In this document: positions 22,543 through 30,120 of the stretch, one piece after another | Layout: each line of letters opens with the position of its first letter | How positions within the stretch are numbered: position 1 is the first letter of the stretch | Source: a virus | Length of the DNA stretch: 34,630 bases | Direction: 5' to 3' (one strand) | IMG/VR virus record: IMGVR_UViG_3300044641_003169 | Location: 1-34,630 of that record | Program-made: the position numbers and the translations under genes | Notes under the pieces: generated by a model | Databases searched by the model: none | Told to the model about the DNA's origin: nothing | What the model saw: only the letters and a program-made list of their open reading frames with translations

Positions 22543-23179
22543 TCTTCACCTCCACATTCCAGTAGCGTCCGATGGACTGCACCGGAGCCGTCGCGCTGTA
22601 GCCGTGGCTCGCCACGCGGCGAGCGAAGTTCCCAGCCACATCGCCGTCCTCAAACGAAATGACTAGCGCACCGCCGCCAGTCTCTACCGCACGCCATCCG
22701 CCCTCGGGCATCTGCTTCTCGGAGAGCAACTTGCCAAGCATGGGCGAGGACGAAGCCGCCGCAAATCCCTTTCGGTCAAGGCTCGACGCATCGAACCGCT
22801 CGGGCTTCTCGTTCTTCATCGGCACGCAGTTCGGCACGGTTCGACCGTCCTTGCGCTTCGTGCCGACAGGCTCGTAGCCATCCCAGCACGCTTCCTCAAG
22901 ATCGAACTCGTCGGGCTGACCGGGGCGGGAGAACACGCCAGCGTATTCCGCAACCTTTCGCCAACCTAAACGCATCCAGTATTCTGGATCATCCTCAAAA
23001 ACCTTTTCCATCGCCGCTTGTGCTTTGACCATTTCTGCCGTTGTTTTGAAATTGCTAACGATCCATGATCGCATTTGTGCGCGCGTCGCGCTTCCCATGC
23101 GACGATCACCCGCACTTTCCTCAAACCGCTCGGGCTGGCCGTGCTTGCCGAAGTAGAACTTGTCTTCAATGCTTGTCAT
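22535..23179 (-). CDS. Tag-bearing head-region protein with CWxGY module (214 aa)
   Basis: The 214-residue product starts with the tag IEDKFYFGKHGQPERF. FSRPGQPDEF occurs near residue 83 and a further tag KPERF near 127. Between them lies a module CWDGYEPVG, then KxKDGRxVPNCVP, recurrent in phage head-region and some giant-virus proteins and of unknown function. The C-terminal domain (about 160-214) has a compact strand-helix-strand look (GGGALVISFEDGDVAGNFAR). The mosaic resembles proteins built by shuffling short domains. It overlaps its neighbours by ATGA and 8 bp, so it belongs to the head operon. Confidence 0.6.
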   Translation of the reverse strand: MTSIEDKFYFGKHGQPERFEESAGDRRMGSATRAQMRSWIVSNFKTTAEMVKAQAAMEKVFEDDPEYWMRLGWRKVAEYAGVFSRPGQPDEFDLEEACWDGYEPVGTKRKDGRTVPNCVPMKNEKPERFDASSLDRKGFAAASSSPMLGKLLSEKQMPEGGWRAVETGGGALVISFEDGDVAGNFARRVASHGYSATAPVQSIGRYWNVEVKNG

Positions 23180-23502
23180 GAAGTCAGCCTTTGCTTTGGT
23201 TCTTTCGTAATTCTACGAGTTGAAACATAAATACTGAAGACCGGATTGTCAGGGTCGCGGATATTTGAATTGACCGCGATGTCAGCCCCATGTGCGCCGT
23301 ACGGCCACAACGCACTAGATAACTTTGCCCTCGCGGGTTGAACATCCTTCTGTCGCTCTTTGCCCTTGTACTCAAAGTACACATACTTGCCATCATCTGT
23401 TACTGCATCTGGTCGAACGCCGATAGAACTTGCGATTTGCTTTACCAATTCAATCTTGGCCTTGACCGACATGCCAAAATAAAACTTGTCTTCTGTGTTC
23501 AT
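23176..23502 (-). CDS. Tag-bearing small head-region protein (108 aa)
   Basis: I do not recognise the family. The 108-residue product begins with the tag MNTEDKFYFG, which is shared with the next two genes. A single small alpha/beta domain follows: helix VKAKIELVKQIASSIG, strand KYVYFEYKGK, a central basic helix, and end strand NPVFSIYVSTRRI. The layout could suit a small nucleic-acid-binding or nuclease-like fold, but no catalytic motif is clear. Codon use (TTT TAT TTT in the tag) is more AT-rich than its neighbours. It overlaps both flanking genes (ATGA). Confidence 0.6.
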   Translation of the reverse strand: MNTEDKFYFGMSVKAKIELVKQIASSIGVRPDAVTDDGKYVYFEYKGKERQKDVQPARAKLSSALWPYGAHGADIAVNSNIRDPDNPVFSIYVSTRRITKEPKQRLTS

Positions 23503-24551
23503 CGTTTGAATCCGGGATCGGGGTAATCGCCTCTGTCGATGATGCGTTGCCGGGTTGCGTTATACCGTGCAAGCGCAGCACGATCTAGAGTTTCGTCCTT
23601 GCGGATGAAGCCCATGCTCTTGGCCTCATCGAAGGTCACAGGCTCTAGCGAGCCTCGGCAGTTGAAGCCGTTCGGCGGCACAAGCCCCTGCGAGCGCATG
23701 TCAGCCGCCGTCGCTATGTAGCCGTCCATCTGCCAATGCGATCCGGGGTTCTTGCTCTTGCCTTTGGGACGGTACACGCCTCCGGGTGCGCCTCGCGTCC
23801 GGCTATCGTGAATCTCGACTAGCCGCACAAGTGGAGCCCATCGCGCAACCGCTGCGCTGTCCATCGTTTCGGCTGTCGCTTCGTTGTAGGCCGTTGCCGT
23901 GTTCGTGCGGTAGACCGTCTCTAGACGAGCCGAGGTCATGCCGATGATGCCCTCGACTTGCGCCCTGCGGATGAACGCCGACAGGCTCCCGGTCTTCAGC
24001 CCCTTCGGGATGGACTGGTTCACCATGCTCTGCGCGATCAGGTCGCGGATGCGGCGAGCCTGCGCGTCGGTCGCGCCCTTGACTCGGAACGATCCGGACA
24101 GCGTGTCTTGCAGGGCTTGCAGCCGCTTGGACAGGTCGCGGATGGCTTCCCGGCTCTCGGCCTTGGCGATGCGCTCGGCCAGCCGTCGCATCTTCGCCCG
24201 AATGCGGCGCACCTCCCACCACGAGCGCGGGATGCGGTTCCTGAAGGCTTGGATGGCCTTCCAGTACGCGCCGGGGCCGAAGCCCGCCTCCGCAGCCGCG
24301 AAGGTGTCCGGACGCTCCTCCGGCCATTCTCCGGCCTCCCAATCGTTCCCCTGCTCCTTGGTGGCCGCGTGAGCCTGCGCTGCGCCCGCTAGGGCCGTCA
24401 GGGTCATCACCTGCCCTAGCACCTCGCCGTACCGCTCCCACGCTTCGGCGGCATCCTCTGGCTCGTCGCGTACCTGCGCGGCTAGGGCCGCGAGATACCA
24501 ACGCCGAACATCGGCAAGCCCGCGCCTGTAAATGCGCTCAAACTCGGTCAC
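23499..24551 (-). CDS. Mu gpF-like minor head protein
   Basis: The 350-residue product contains the gpF/SPP1 gp7 domain in its C-terminal third. The signature YRTNTATAYNEATAETM is followed by VEIHDSRTRG, the SHWQMDGYI segment in place of the usual H-x2-LDG, and PPNGFNCRGSLEPV. Such proteins bind the portal region and are often ejected or structural minor head components. The N-terminal two thirds are helical and rich in Arg/Ala. The GTG start overlaps the portal stop (GTGA); the frame open further upstream runs antiparallel to nothing but overlaps the portal end and is rejected. Confidence 0.85.
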   Translation of the reverse strand: MTEFERIYRRGLADVRRWYLAALAAQVRDEPEDAAEAWERYGEVLGQVMTLTALAGAAQAHAATKEQGNDWEAGEWPEERPDTFAAAEAGFGPGAYWKAIQAFRNRIPRSWWEVRRIRAKMRRLAERIAKAESREAIRDLSKRLQALQDTLSGSFRVKGATDAQARRIRDLIAQSMVNQSIPKGLKTGSLSAFIRRAQVEGIIGMTSARLETVYRTNTATAYNEATAETMDSAAVARWAPLVRLVEIHDSRTRGAPGGVYRPKGKSKNPGSHWQMDGYIATAADMRSQGLVPPNGFNCRGSLEPVTFDEAKSMGFIRKDETLDRAALARYNATRQRIIDRGDYPDPGFKR

Positions 24552-26392
24552 TTGCGACGGCGGGCCTTGGGCTTGCTGGCCTTGGTCTTGCTGCCGCGCT
24601 TCTCGCTCGCGTCCTTGCCCTCGGCGCGATCCAGTTCGGCAGACTTCTTCTTCGCCCACGACTTGCCCGCATCGCCGCCCCAGAGCAGCCACGCGATGTA
24701 GCCCGCGCTGTCCTCGCCCCAGCCCTCGCCTTGCTTGTCGACTTCGTGCCGTGCGAAGTACGAGTTCATGCGGCGCACCGTGGACGGCGAGAGCGTCTTG
24801 CGGTTCGACAAGTCGCGTGCTCGAGCAACGCCGACTTCGGTTCCGCCTCGACCGTGCTTGCGGCGCAGTTCCAGCCCACGAGCAGCGGCCTCGGCTGCGC
24901 CCTTGGGTGGAGTCAGGTCAACATCGGACAAGGCAAAGCGATCCTTGCTGAACGGCTCTGCGTCGCCCTCTGGGCCTGCATCTCCCGGCTCGTCGCCCAT
25001 CGGGCGGACATCAAGCGGAGGCATTCCGCCACCGCCCATGCCGCCTTCGGACGGAGCCTGAAGCACCATCTCGTCATCCTCCGGCTCGGCGAGTCCAAGC
25101 ACCTTGCGTGCCTCGCGCTCGCTGACGCGGCCACCCAACTTGGTGAACGCCTCAATCGCCTTCATGTACTCGTCTGGGTTCGGCTTGCTCACGCTGAATG
25201 AGAACGAAGGCGGCACGGCATCGTCGCCGAAGTTCATGCGGAACAAAGGCGTAACGATTTCGCGCGTGATGGTTTCGGCCAGCGCGTTGGCGATGTAGGT
25301 CACTTGACGGTTGAGCGTCTGCGCGTGCTGGTCGCCGATGCTCGAGCCAAGACCGCTCGACACAGCCTGCGAAGTGCCAGTCTGGCCGAGGATGACTTCC
25401 TTGATGTTCTCCGTTAGGTACTCAACCATCTTGGCGAACGCTTCTGCGTTGCCGCCGTTCGGCTCCTTGATGTCGATGCCGAAGCCTGCATCGCTGCCGT
25501 CTGCGTTCTTGGGAATCAGCACCGAGACATCGCCAAGCAGGTTCTGCATGGCCGACTCCATGTCAGCCTTCGCAGCCTCGTTGCCCACGGGGTAGTTGCC
25601 CACGCGGATGCCCATGCTGTAGCGTTCGATGTAGGTCGCCCAGTTCTGTAGCGCGGCCTGCTTCAGCGACCAGTAGTACCAGACCAGATCGCGCATGCCG
25701 CGACCGAGATAGGCGTTCTCTGCCTCGTATGGATCGTCAAAGTCCACGCCCTGTGGCTGGTAGGTGTGCAGCGCAATGGTGGCTCGCTGCTGATCGTCCA
25801 GCGGCAGCACGCGGCTATCCCAGCCGATTACCGTGCCATTGATCTTGTCCGTATCCGGGGCTGCGCCGCCAATGGTCTGCGTGTAGTAGCGCGGGCCGAC
25901 CTTCAAGCCCAACTGGCCGAGTTCGGTCATGGTCAGGCTGTCGCCGTGGATCGGCATCCAATCTCGGATGTAGATCGTCTCGCCCTGCTTGCCGAAGATC
26001 ATGTTGACCGCCGAACGCCCGTACCAGAGTGCGTCCAACAGATGGCGCATCATGTCCGTGAAGCGCGGGGTGTTCTTCAGCAATTTCTCCACGAACGCGG
26101 CCTGCTCCGTGGCCTGCTCGTCGCCCTGCATGTCGGCGGGAACCTGAACCGCCCACTCCGCGCACGCGACTGACAGTTGCAGCATGACGAGCGGCCCCAT
26201 GATGTCGGGGTCGTATCGCATCTGCCGCTGAAGGTTTCGATCCTTGCGGAACGCCAGCGAACCCTGCCGGAGAATCTTGTTGACGGAGAGGTAGTACGAC
26301 CTCTGCATCTCGACCGGGGTGACGAGTGCTTGGAACACGGGAGCCACTCGGATCTGGTCGCCGCCTTGAGTCTGGTTTGCGTCGCTTGGCAT
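24548..26392 (-). CDS. Portal protein (Mu gp29-like, DUF935) with C-terminal extra domain
   Basis: The 614-residue product forms the ring at the head vertex through which DNA passes. Residues 30-450 match the DUF935 (Mu gp29) pattern: RQMRYDPDIMGPL, the HLLDALWYGRSAVNMIFG region, YYWSLKQAALQNWATYIERYSMG, and KEVILGQTGTSQAVSSGLGS. A Gly/Pro/Met-rich linker (about 455-490) leads to a second domain (about 500-590) with DLTPPKGAAEAAARGLELRR, ARARDLSNRKTLSPSTVRRM and WLLWGGDAGKSWA. This domain is seen in other phages alone or joined to head maturation proteases. A basic Lys/Arg tail ends the protein. The ATG at 26392 is coupled to the terminase stop (TAATG). Confidence 0.9.
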   Translation of the reverse strand: MPSDANQTQGGDQIRVAPVFQALVTPVEMQRSYYLSVNKILRQGSLAFRKDRNLQRQMRYDPDIMGPLVMLQLSVACAEWAVQVPADMQGDEQATEQAAFVEKLLKNTPRFTDMMRHLLDALWYGRSAVNMIFGKQGETIYIRDWMPIHGDSLTMTELGQLGLKVGPRYYTQTIGGAAPDTDKINGTVIGWDSRVLPLDDQQRATIALHTYQPQGVDFDDPYEAENAYLGRGMRDLVWYYWSLKQAALQNWATYIERYSMGIRVGNYPVGNEAAKADMESAMQNLLGDVSVLIPKNADGSDAGFGIDIKEPNGGNAEAFAKMVEYLTENIKEVILGQTGTSQAVSSGLGSSIGDQHAQTLNRQVTYIANALAETITREIVTPLFRMNFGDDAVPPSFSFSVSKPNPDEYMKAIEAFTKLGGRVSEREARKVLGLAEPEDDEMVLQAPSEGGMGGGGMPPLDVRPMGDEPGDAGPEGDAEPFSKDRFALSDVDLTPPKGAAEAAARGLELRRKHGRGGTEVGVARARDLSNRKTLSPSTVRRMNSYFARHEVDKQGEGWGEDSAGYIAWLLWGGDAGKSWAKKKSAELDRAEGKDASEKRGSKTKASKPKARRRK

Positions 26393-27822
26393 TAGGGTTT
26401 GGTTCCGTAGAGTCGCCACAGTTGCGGCTTGTTGCTTTTGATTGTGGCTGGCTTTGCCCGTGGATCATATCGGCGGGTGCGGGCATGCTCTAGCAAATCC
26501 ACCACGGCATCCACGGTGTCATCATGCTCCCCTGCGGGGAATCCAACGAGTTCATCCACGATTGGCTGCTGGGACGCTTCGACCCGGCCATCCGCTCTAC
26601 ACCGAAGCCGGAGCCGATGCTGCTCCACCATCGCTTGCGCCTCGCTAGCCCGCGTGATCTTGTCCTTCGTGCGTGCGACTCTCCGCACGGGTATGCGGGT
26701 GGACTGTTGGAGTTGCTGGCACAGGCCAGCCTGCGGGCCGTTGCCCTCGGCGATGATCTGCGCGACCCCTAGACGGTCGCAGGCATCCACGGCGCGGCGC
26801 AGGAACTCGGGGAAGGTCGCCTGCATGCGGAGGCATTCCAGCACCCACACATTCGCCTGCGCGTCCATTAGCGCGATGACGCACACGCTGTAGTCGCCGC
26901 TGCCTGTGGCGTTTGCGGTGAATGCCCAGTCAATCGCCGCAACCACCGTTCCGTTGGCGGTCGCATCGTGGGCAGGGTCGCCCGTGTAGTAGCCCCGCTC
27001 GAGCCACTCGGGCCGGAAGATCAGCGATTCGTCCGACACGGGGATGAGTTCGTAGGCGCGTGCGTAGCCGAGCGGCCCCATTTCGCGCCGCTGCGCTTGC
27101 AGGATGTCCGGCGTAAACACCTCACCCCACGGACTCTCAAAGCCTCTGCACGGTCGCCAAAACAGCGTGCCGTCCTGCTCGCCTACGCGCTTCCATTCGG
27201 CGGTCAGATCGTCCGAGTGATACGGCGTGAACAGTCGCCAAGTCCGAGGCCGTCCCGCGCTGAAGTCGCGCATGGGCAACCAGTTGTTGCGCCACGCTTC
27301 CTTGACCTTCTCGCGCTCTGCCGGGATGAGAACGGAGTTGCGAAGGTCGCACACATCGTCGCCGATCAGCAGATCCACGCGGCCACCTGCGCGTCCAAAG
27401 ATGTTCGCAGCCTGCATCGTCGGGTCGCGGTGCATACTCTCTGACTTCACGATGATCTCGCTTGAGCCATCGTCATCGGGCTTGGGCTTGACAATCTGAA
27501 TCTCGGGGAAAACCTCGCGGTACACATCCGAGCGCATGATCTGCACCACCATGCGGATCTGCTCCTGCGCTTTCACCACGGTCTGTCCCACATGCTTGAT
27601 GCGGATGTGCGGGTTGCGGCCAATCTCCCACGCTTCGCGGATGCCGATCTGCACGGACTTGCCGTGACCGCGAGGCACGCCGATGGCGGCATCTCCGTGC
27701 TTCGACAGGTGCGCTTGCATATCCGTATGCAGGCCGGACTGGTTGAAGCCCAGCAACTCGGCGAACACATCCGGGCACTCACGCGCTGCCGCGATGACCG
27801 CACTAGTTTCCGGGTCGATCAA
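26392..27822 (-). CDS. terL: Terminase large subunit
   Basis: The 476-residue product is the packaging motor. The ATPase part shows Walker A GVPRGHGKS (residues 48-56) and Walker B VDLLIGDD (149-156). The C-terminal nuclease part carries the expected acidic residues in AAIDWAF (Asp298), IIAEGNG (Glu359) and GEHDDTVDAV (Asp434/435). The start is TTG, preceded by TTAGGA and overlapping the small subunit gene by 20 bp; no better ATG fits before Walker A. The stop overlaps the portal start. No sequence feature here tells whether packaging is headful or site-specific. Confidence 0.93.
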   Translation of the reverse strand: MIDPETSAVIAAARECPDVFAELLGFNQSGLHTDMQAHLSKHGDAAIGVPRGHGKSVQIGIREAWEIGRNPHIRIKHVGQTVVKAQEQIRMVVQIMRSDVYREVFPEIQIVKPKPDDDGSSEIIVKSESMHRDPTMQAANIFGRAGGRVDLLIGDDVCDLRNSVLIPAEREKVKEAWRNNWLPMRDFSAGRPRTWRLFTPYHSDDLTAEWKRVGEQDGTLFWRPCRGFESPWGEVFTPDILQAQRREMGPLGYARAYELIPVSDESLIFRPEWLERGYYTGDPAHDATANGTVVAAIDWAFTANATGSGDYSVCVIALMDAQANVWVLECLRMQATFPEFLRRAVDACDRLGVAQIIAEGNGPQAGLCQQLQQSTRIPVRRVARTKDKITRASEAQAMVEQHRLRLRCRADGRVEASQQPIVDELVGFPAGEHDDTVDAVVDLLEHARTRRYDPRAKPATIKSNKPQLWRLYGTKP

Positions 27823-28216
27823 TGGTTCCTAACCGCTTGGCGATGATCTCGCGGGCGCGTGCTTGGATGGCGGGACTGATCTCCATGCGCTCGGTGGCCT
27901 GTCCGTCATCCAACCTCTCCATCTTGTCGAGCGCGATGGCCGCTGCAACCTTGTCTCGCATCATGGCCGCCAGCACCTCGGCGGCTCGCAGGCGGTCGCG
28001 GGACTGGCTCAAATCGTCGTTCAGGATGCGCGAGCAGATGTCCGGAGCCTGCTCCATGACCGCATCGGGAATCTTCCACCCGGCTGTCACGGCACGCTGT
28101 AGGAGCCGCAGCGATGCCTTTTGGTTGCGCTTGTCGATGTCTAGGGCCGGATGTGCTTCCACCACGGCGGGCGGCTCTACGGGCTTCTCCGGCTGCTTGC
28201 GTGGCTTGCGTGCCAT
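27803..28216 (-). CDS. Putative terminase small subunit
   Basis: The 137-residue product lies directly before the large terminase gene and overlaps it. It has a Lys/Pro-rich N-terminus, helices around residues 30-105 (KASLRLLQRAVTAGWKIP, RDRLRAAEVLAAMMRDKVAAAIALDKM) and a short basic end. Size, helix content and position fit a terminase small subunit that recognises the phage DNA, but no distinct helix-turn-helix signature stands out, so the call rests mainly on position. Confidence 0.7.
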   Translation of the reverse strand: MARKPRKQPEKPVEPPAVVEAHPALDIDKRNQKASLRLLQRAVTAGWKIPDAVMEQAPDICSRILNDDLSQSRDRLRAAEVLAAMMRDKVAAAIALDKMERLDDGQATERMEISPAIQARAREIIAKRLGTIDRPGN

Positions 28217-28225
28217 GCTGCGAGT

Positions 28226-28459
28226 CTAGCGCGGCTCGTCCTTCTCCACGAACGACGGAGGAACGCAATACCAACCCTCTGGTATGGTCACGGCGTTAGG
28301 TGACAGTTCCCACCCGTCACTAGTGAGGGTGTAAACCCGAACTCGACACTCCGGGCCGATGCGAACCGGGCTGCCTTCAGCGACCAATGTGACACGAGCG
28401 CACCCAGTCGCGCACGCGCTCACCAGCGCGAGACAGTAGAGCCTTGTCAGCCTTCGCAT
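28226..28459 (-). CDS. Small lipoprotein, candidate outer-membrane spanin
   Basis: The 77-residue product has a lipoprotein signal: MRRLTRLYCLALVSAC with lipobox VSAC (Cys16), or ATGC ending at Cys20. The mature part is short and has a Tyr/Pro-rich end (GWYCVPPSFVEKDEPR). It overlaps the 3' part of the membrane gene at 28377-28547 in another frame and has its own GGAGG inside that gene. Overlapping membrane-protein and lipoprotein genes near a holin-like gene are the usual form of Rz/Rz1 spanins, which fuse inner and outer membranes at lysis. The partner's short length leaves doubt. Confidence 0.65.
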   Translation of the reverse strand: MRRLTRLYCLALVSACATGCARVTLVAEGSPVRIGPECRVRVYTLTSDGWELSPNAVTIPEGWYCVPPSFVEKDEPR

Positions 28460-28547
28460 CGGTTGCCTCCGTCTTGCCGATCTTGCCGCCGAAGCGGCTC
28501 AACACCTCGGCCACGATGGCCGCGATCAATGCGGACAGCCACGCCAT
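28377..28547 (-). CDS. Small N-terminal membrane protein (56 aa), lysis region
   Basis: The 56-residue product has one hydrophobic segment at its start (MAWLSALIAAIVAEVLSRFGG) and a charged helical rest (KTEATDAKADKALLSRAGER). It overlaps the holin-like gene upstream (ATGA) and the lipoprotein gene downstream by 83 bp. It may be a short inner-membrane spanin or an accessory of the holin; it is shorter than typical inner-membrane spanins. Confidence 0.65.
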   Translation of the reverse strand: MAWLSALIAAIVAEVLSRFGGKIGKTEATDAKADKALLSRAGERVRDWVRSCHIGR

Positions 28548-28729
28548 CAGTCGGCCTTGGTCGCGTCCTTGGCGAGAATCAGACCCACGCCAGCCATGAT
28601 GGCCGCGATGCACGCGCCGATATCCGGCACGGTCGCCGGGTCATTGTCTGTGAACGCCTTCAGGGCCGAGCCAACGGCGACGAGGATGGCAGCGATGCCT
28701 GCGCTAGTGGTCTTCCAGTTGTTCTTCAT
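28547..28729 (-). CDS. Holin-like membrane protein (60 aa)
   Basis: The 60-residue product has two hydrophobic segments, TSAGIAAILVAVGSALKAF (8-26) and IGACIAAIMAGVGLILA (37-53), with a DNDPATVPD turn between them and a charged end (KDATKAD). Small two-span proteins with this turn are common in phage lysis regions and are likely holins or holin-like pore proteins. The start at 28729 follows AAAGGAACCAC. The next two genes are also membrane-related, making a compact lysis unit. Confidence 0.7.
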   Translation of the reverse strand: MKNNWKTTSAGIAAILVAVGSALKAFTDNDPATVPDIGACIAAIMAGVGLILAKDATKAD

Positions 28730-28739
28730 GTGGTTCCTT

Positions 28740-29534
28740 TCAAGATACGAACTGCGCTGCGATAGACAGGTTTTCCCAAGTTGCCGAGCCGCTTTCCATA
28801 GAGGGCGTGACGAGAGCGACCGTTCCAGCCGTAGCAGACATGAAAGACGGGAATGCGACGATTTCCGTACATCCTTGCGTTGCAACTGCTCCGAAGTCCA
28901 TGTTTGCAGCAACAATATTGGGACTTGATGCGGCAGCCATACCGCCGACCGGGAAAAATGCCTTTGTATCTGTAAACATCGGAGTCGGATAGACATGACT
29001 CAAATTGTCCGACGATCCGTAGGTTCCAAAGGTTGCGAGCGCAGGCGTTTGACCTGCGCTGCTTGGGAACGAAATCACCGTGCTGGTTCCGCCGCTTGAG
29101 GCGGTGTAGTTCAGACGACCGAGCATCTTCCAATATCCGTTGGTTGCCGGATTCATCGTGCTAACTCCGCGAGCGAACGGATCACTAGCGTATGGAGACG
29201 CTTGCACATTGAATCGACCAAGAAAGAACACATACAGAACGGTTGCCGAAGCGTGAGTTGCGGTGATTGACAAGGATGAACCGCGAGCAGCGGTAGTATT
29301 CACTCGGATAGTCGGCATCCAGTACGGAATAAATCCTCGCGATCCGACCGGGACGGTTGTACGAACGGTGTTCACGAAGTTCCCGGTAGTACCTGCGACC
29401 AAGTCGTTTGCGTAAATTGGATGGAGTACAGGCTTGGTGAAATCCGTGTGCAGGGTATACAACGCCGAATTGGTAGTCGCGGTCTGCACAAGACGGTAAT
29501 ACTTCGAAGGGTCGTGGCGGTTGAAGAGTGGCAT
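28740..29534 (-). CDS. Hypothetical beta-rich protein (264 aa)
   Basis: I do not recognise the family. The 264-residue product is rich in Ser, Thr, Ala and aromatic residues with little charge, as in virion surface proteins. It contains RGFIPYWMPTIRVNTTAARGSSLSITATHASATVLYVFF in short strand-like pieces and ends AAQFVS. It has no signal peptide. It sits between two membrane-protein genes upstream of the terminases, away from the tail cluster. A head fibre, decoration or appendage protein is possible. It could also be the place where a lytic enzyme would be expected, but no catalytic motif is seen. Confidence 0.6.
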   Translation of the reverse strand: MPLFNRHDPSKYYRLVQTATTNSALYTLHTDFTKPVLHPIYANDLVAGTTGNFVNTVRTTVPVGSRGFIPYWMPTIRVNTTAARGSSLSITATHASATVLYVFFLGRFNVQASPYASDPFARGVSTMNPATNGYWKMLGRLNYTASSGGTSTVISFPSSAGQTPALATFGTYGSSDNLSHVYPTPMFTDTKAFFPVGGMAAASSPNIVAANMDFGAVATQGCTEIVAFPSFMSATAGTVALVTPSMESGSATWENLSIAAQFVS

Positions 29535-29536
29535 GG

Positions 29537-29821
29537 TTACGGCTTCCTTTCAAGTCGGTCGATGCGGGACTGGATGCTGTCGATGCGGGCTGCGTACTCG
29601 CGGTCGGTGGCGGAGAGGGTCGATACGGTGCGAGCGAGGTCTGCGGTGATGGCTGCGAGTTCCTTCATGCGTTCGGCCTGATTGTCGATGGCCGCATCTC
29701 GGCGACCAACCATCAAGAACGCGCCAGCGATGCTGCCGAGCAGCACAACGGTCTGCACGCCCTGCATCAAGGTCTGGAGGCTCACCTGCTTGCCGATCCT
29801 AACTTCCGATTGCTCGCTCAT
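29537..29821 (-). CDS. Single-span membrane protein with coiled coil (94 aa)
   Basis: The 94-residue product has one membrane span (about residues 21-39, GVQTVVLLGSIAGAFLMVG) followed by RRDAA and a long heptad-type helix (45-94, RMKELAAITADLARTVSTLS and on to RIDSIQSRIDRLERKP). This topology fits inner-membrane spanins or holin-associated coiled-coil proteins. The ATG overlaps the previous stop (ATGA); the longer open frame runs through the metallopeptidase gene and is rejected. If it is the inner spanin, its partner lipoprotein is 1.1 kb downstream. Confidence 0.7.
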   Translation of the reverse strand: MSEQSEVRIGKQVSLQTLMQGVQTVVLLGSIAGAFLMVGRRDAAIDNQAERMKELAAITADLARTVSTLSATDREYAARIDSIQSRIDRLERKP

Positions 29822-30120
29822 GGCTTTTGGGATGGTAGCGGCTTCCGTCGCCAGCCTAAAGAGAAAAGCGCACGACCGAGGACGGCGGCTGCATCGGTTG
29901 TGGCCTCCTCGGAAAGCGAAGGCAGCGCAGCGTGCAGGAGTTCGTGGCAGACGATCTCGGCCAGACGCTGCTGCGGGAGGTCGCGGCGCACGCGAATGGT
30001 CGGATGCGGCCCCGGTGGGTGGTCGCAGTCTCCGAAGCGGTCGCGTGGCAGTTCGCTGGCCTTGACCAGTCGCACGCGCCACTTGCGTCCGTTGATCTTC
30101 AGTCGTGCCTCATTGTGCAT
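29818..30120 (-). CDS. Small HExxH metallopeptidase-like protein
   Basis: The 100-residue product contains a zinc-protease motif VCHELLHAALP (HELLH at 59-63), with Glu71/Glu72 available as a third ligand in LSEEATTD. N-terminal strands (RLKINGRKWRVRLVK) come first and a helical end (AAAVLGRALFSLGW) last. It resembles minimal SprT- or ImmA-type metallopeptidase domains frequent in phages, whose targets are mostly unknown. It could remove a host regulator or a blocked protein-DNA adduct; a role in lysis is less likely. It overlaps its neighbours on both sides. Confidence 0.75.
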   Translation of the reverse strand: MHNEARLKINGRKWRVRLVKASELPRDRFGDCDHPPGPHPTIRVRRDLPQQRLAEIVCHELLHAALPSLSEEATTDAAAVLGRALFSLGWRRKPLPSQKP

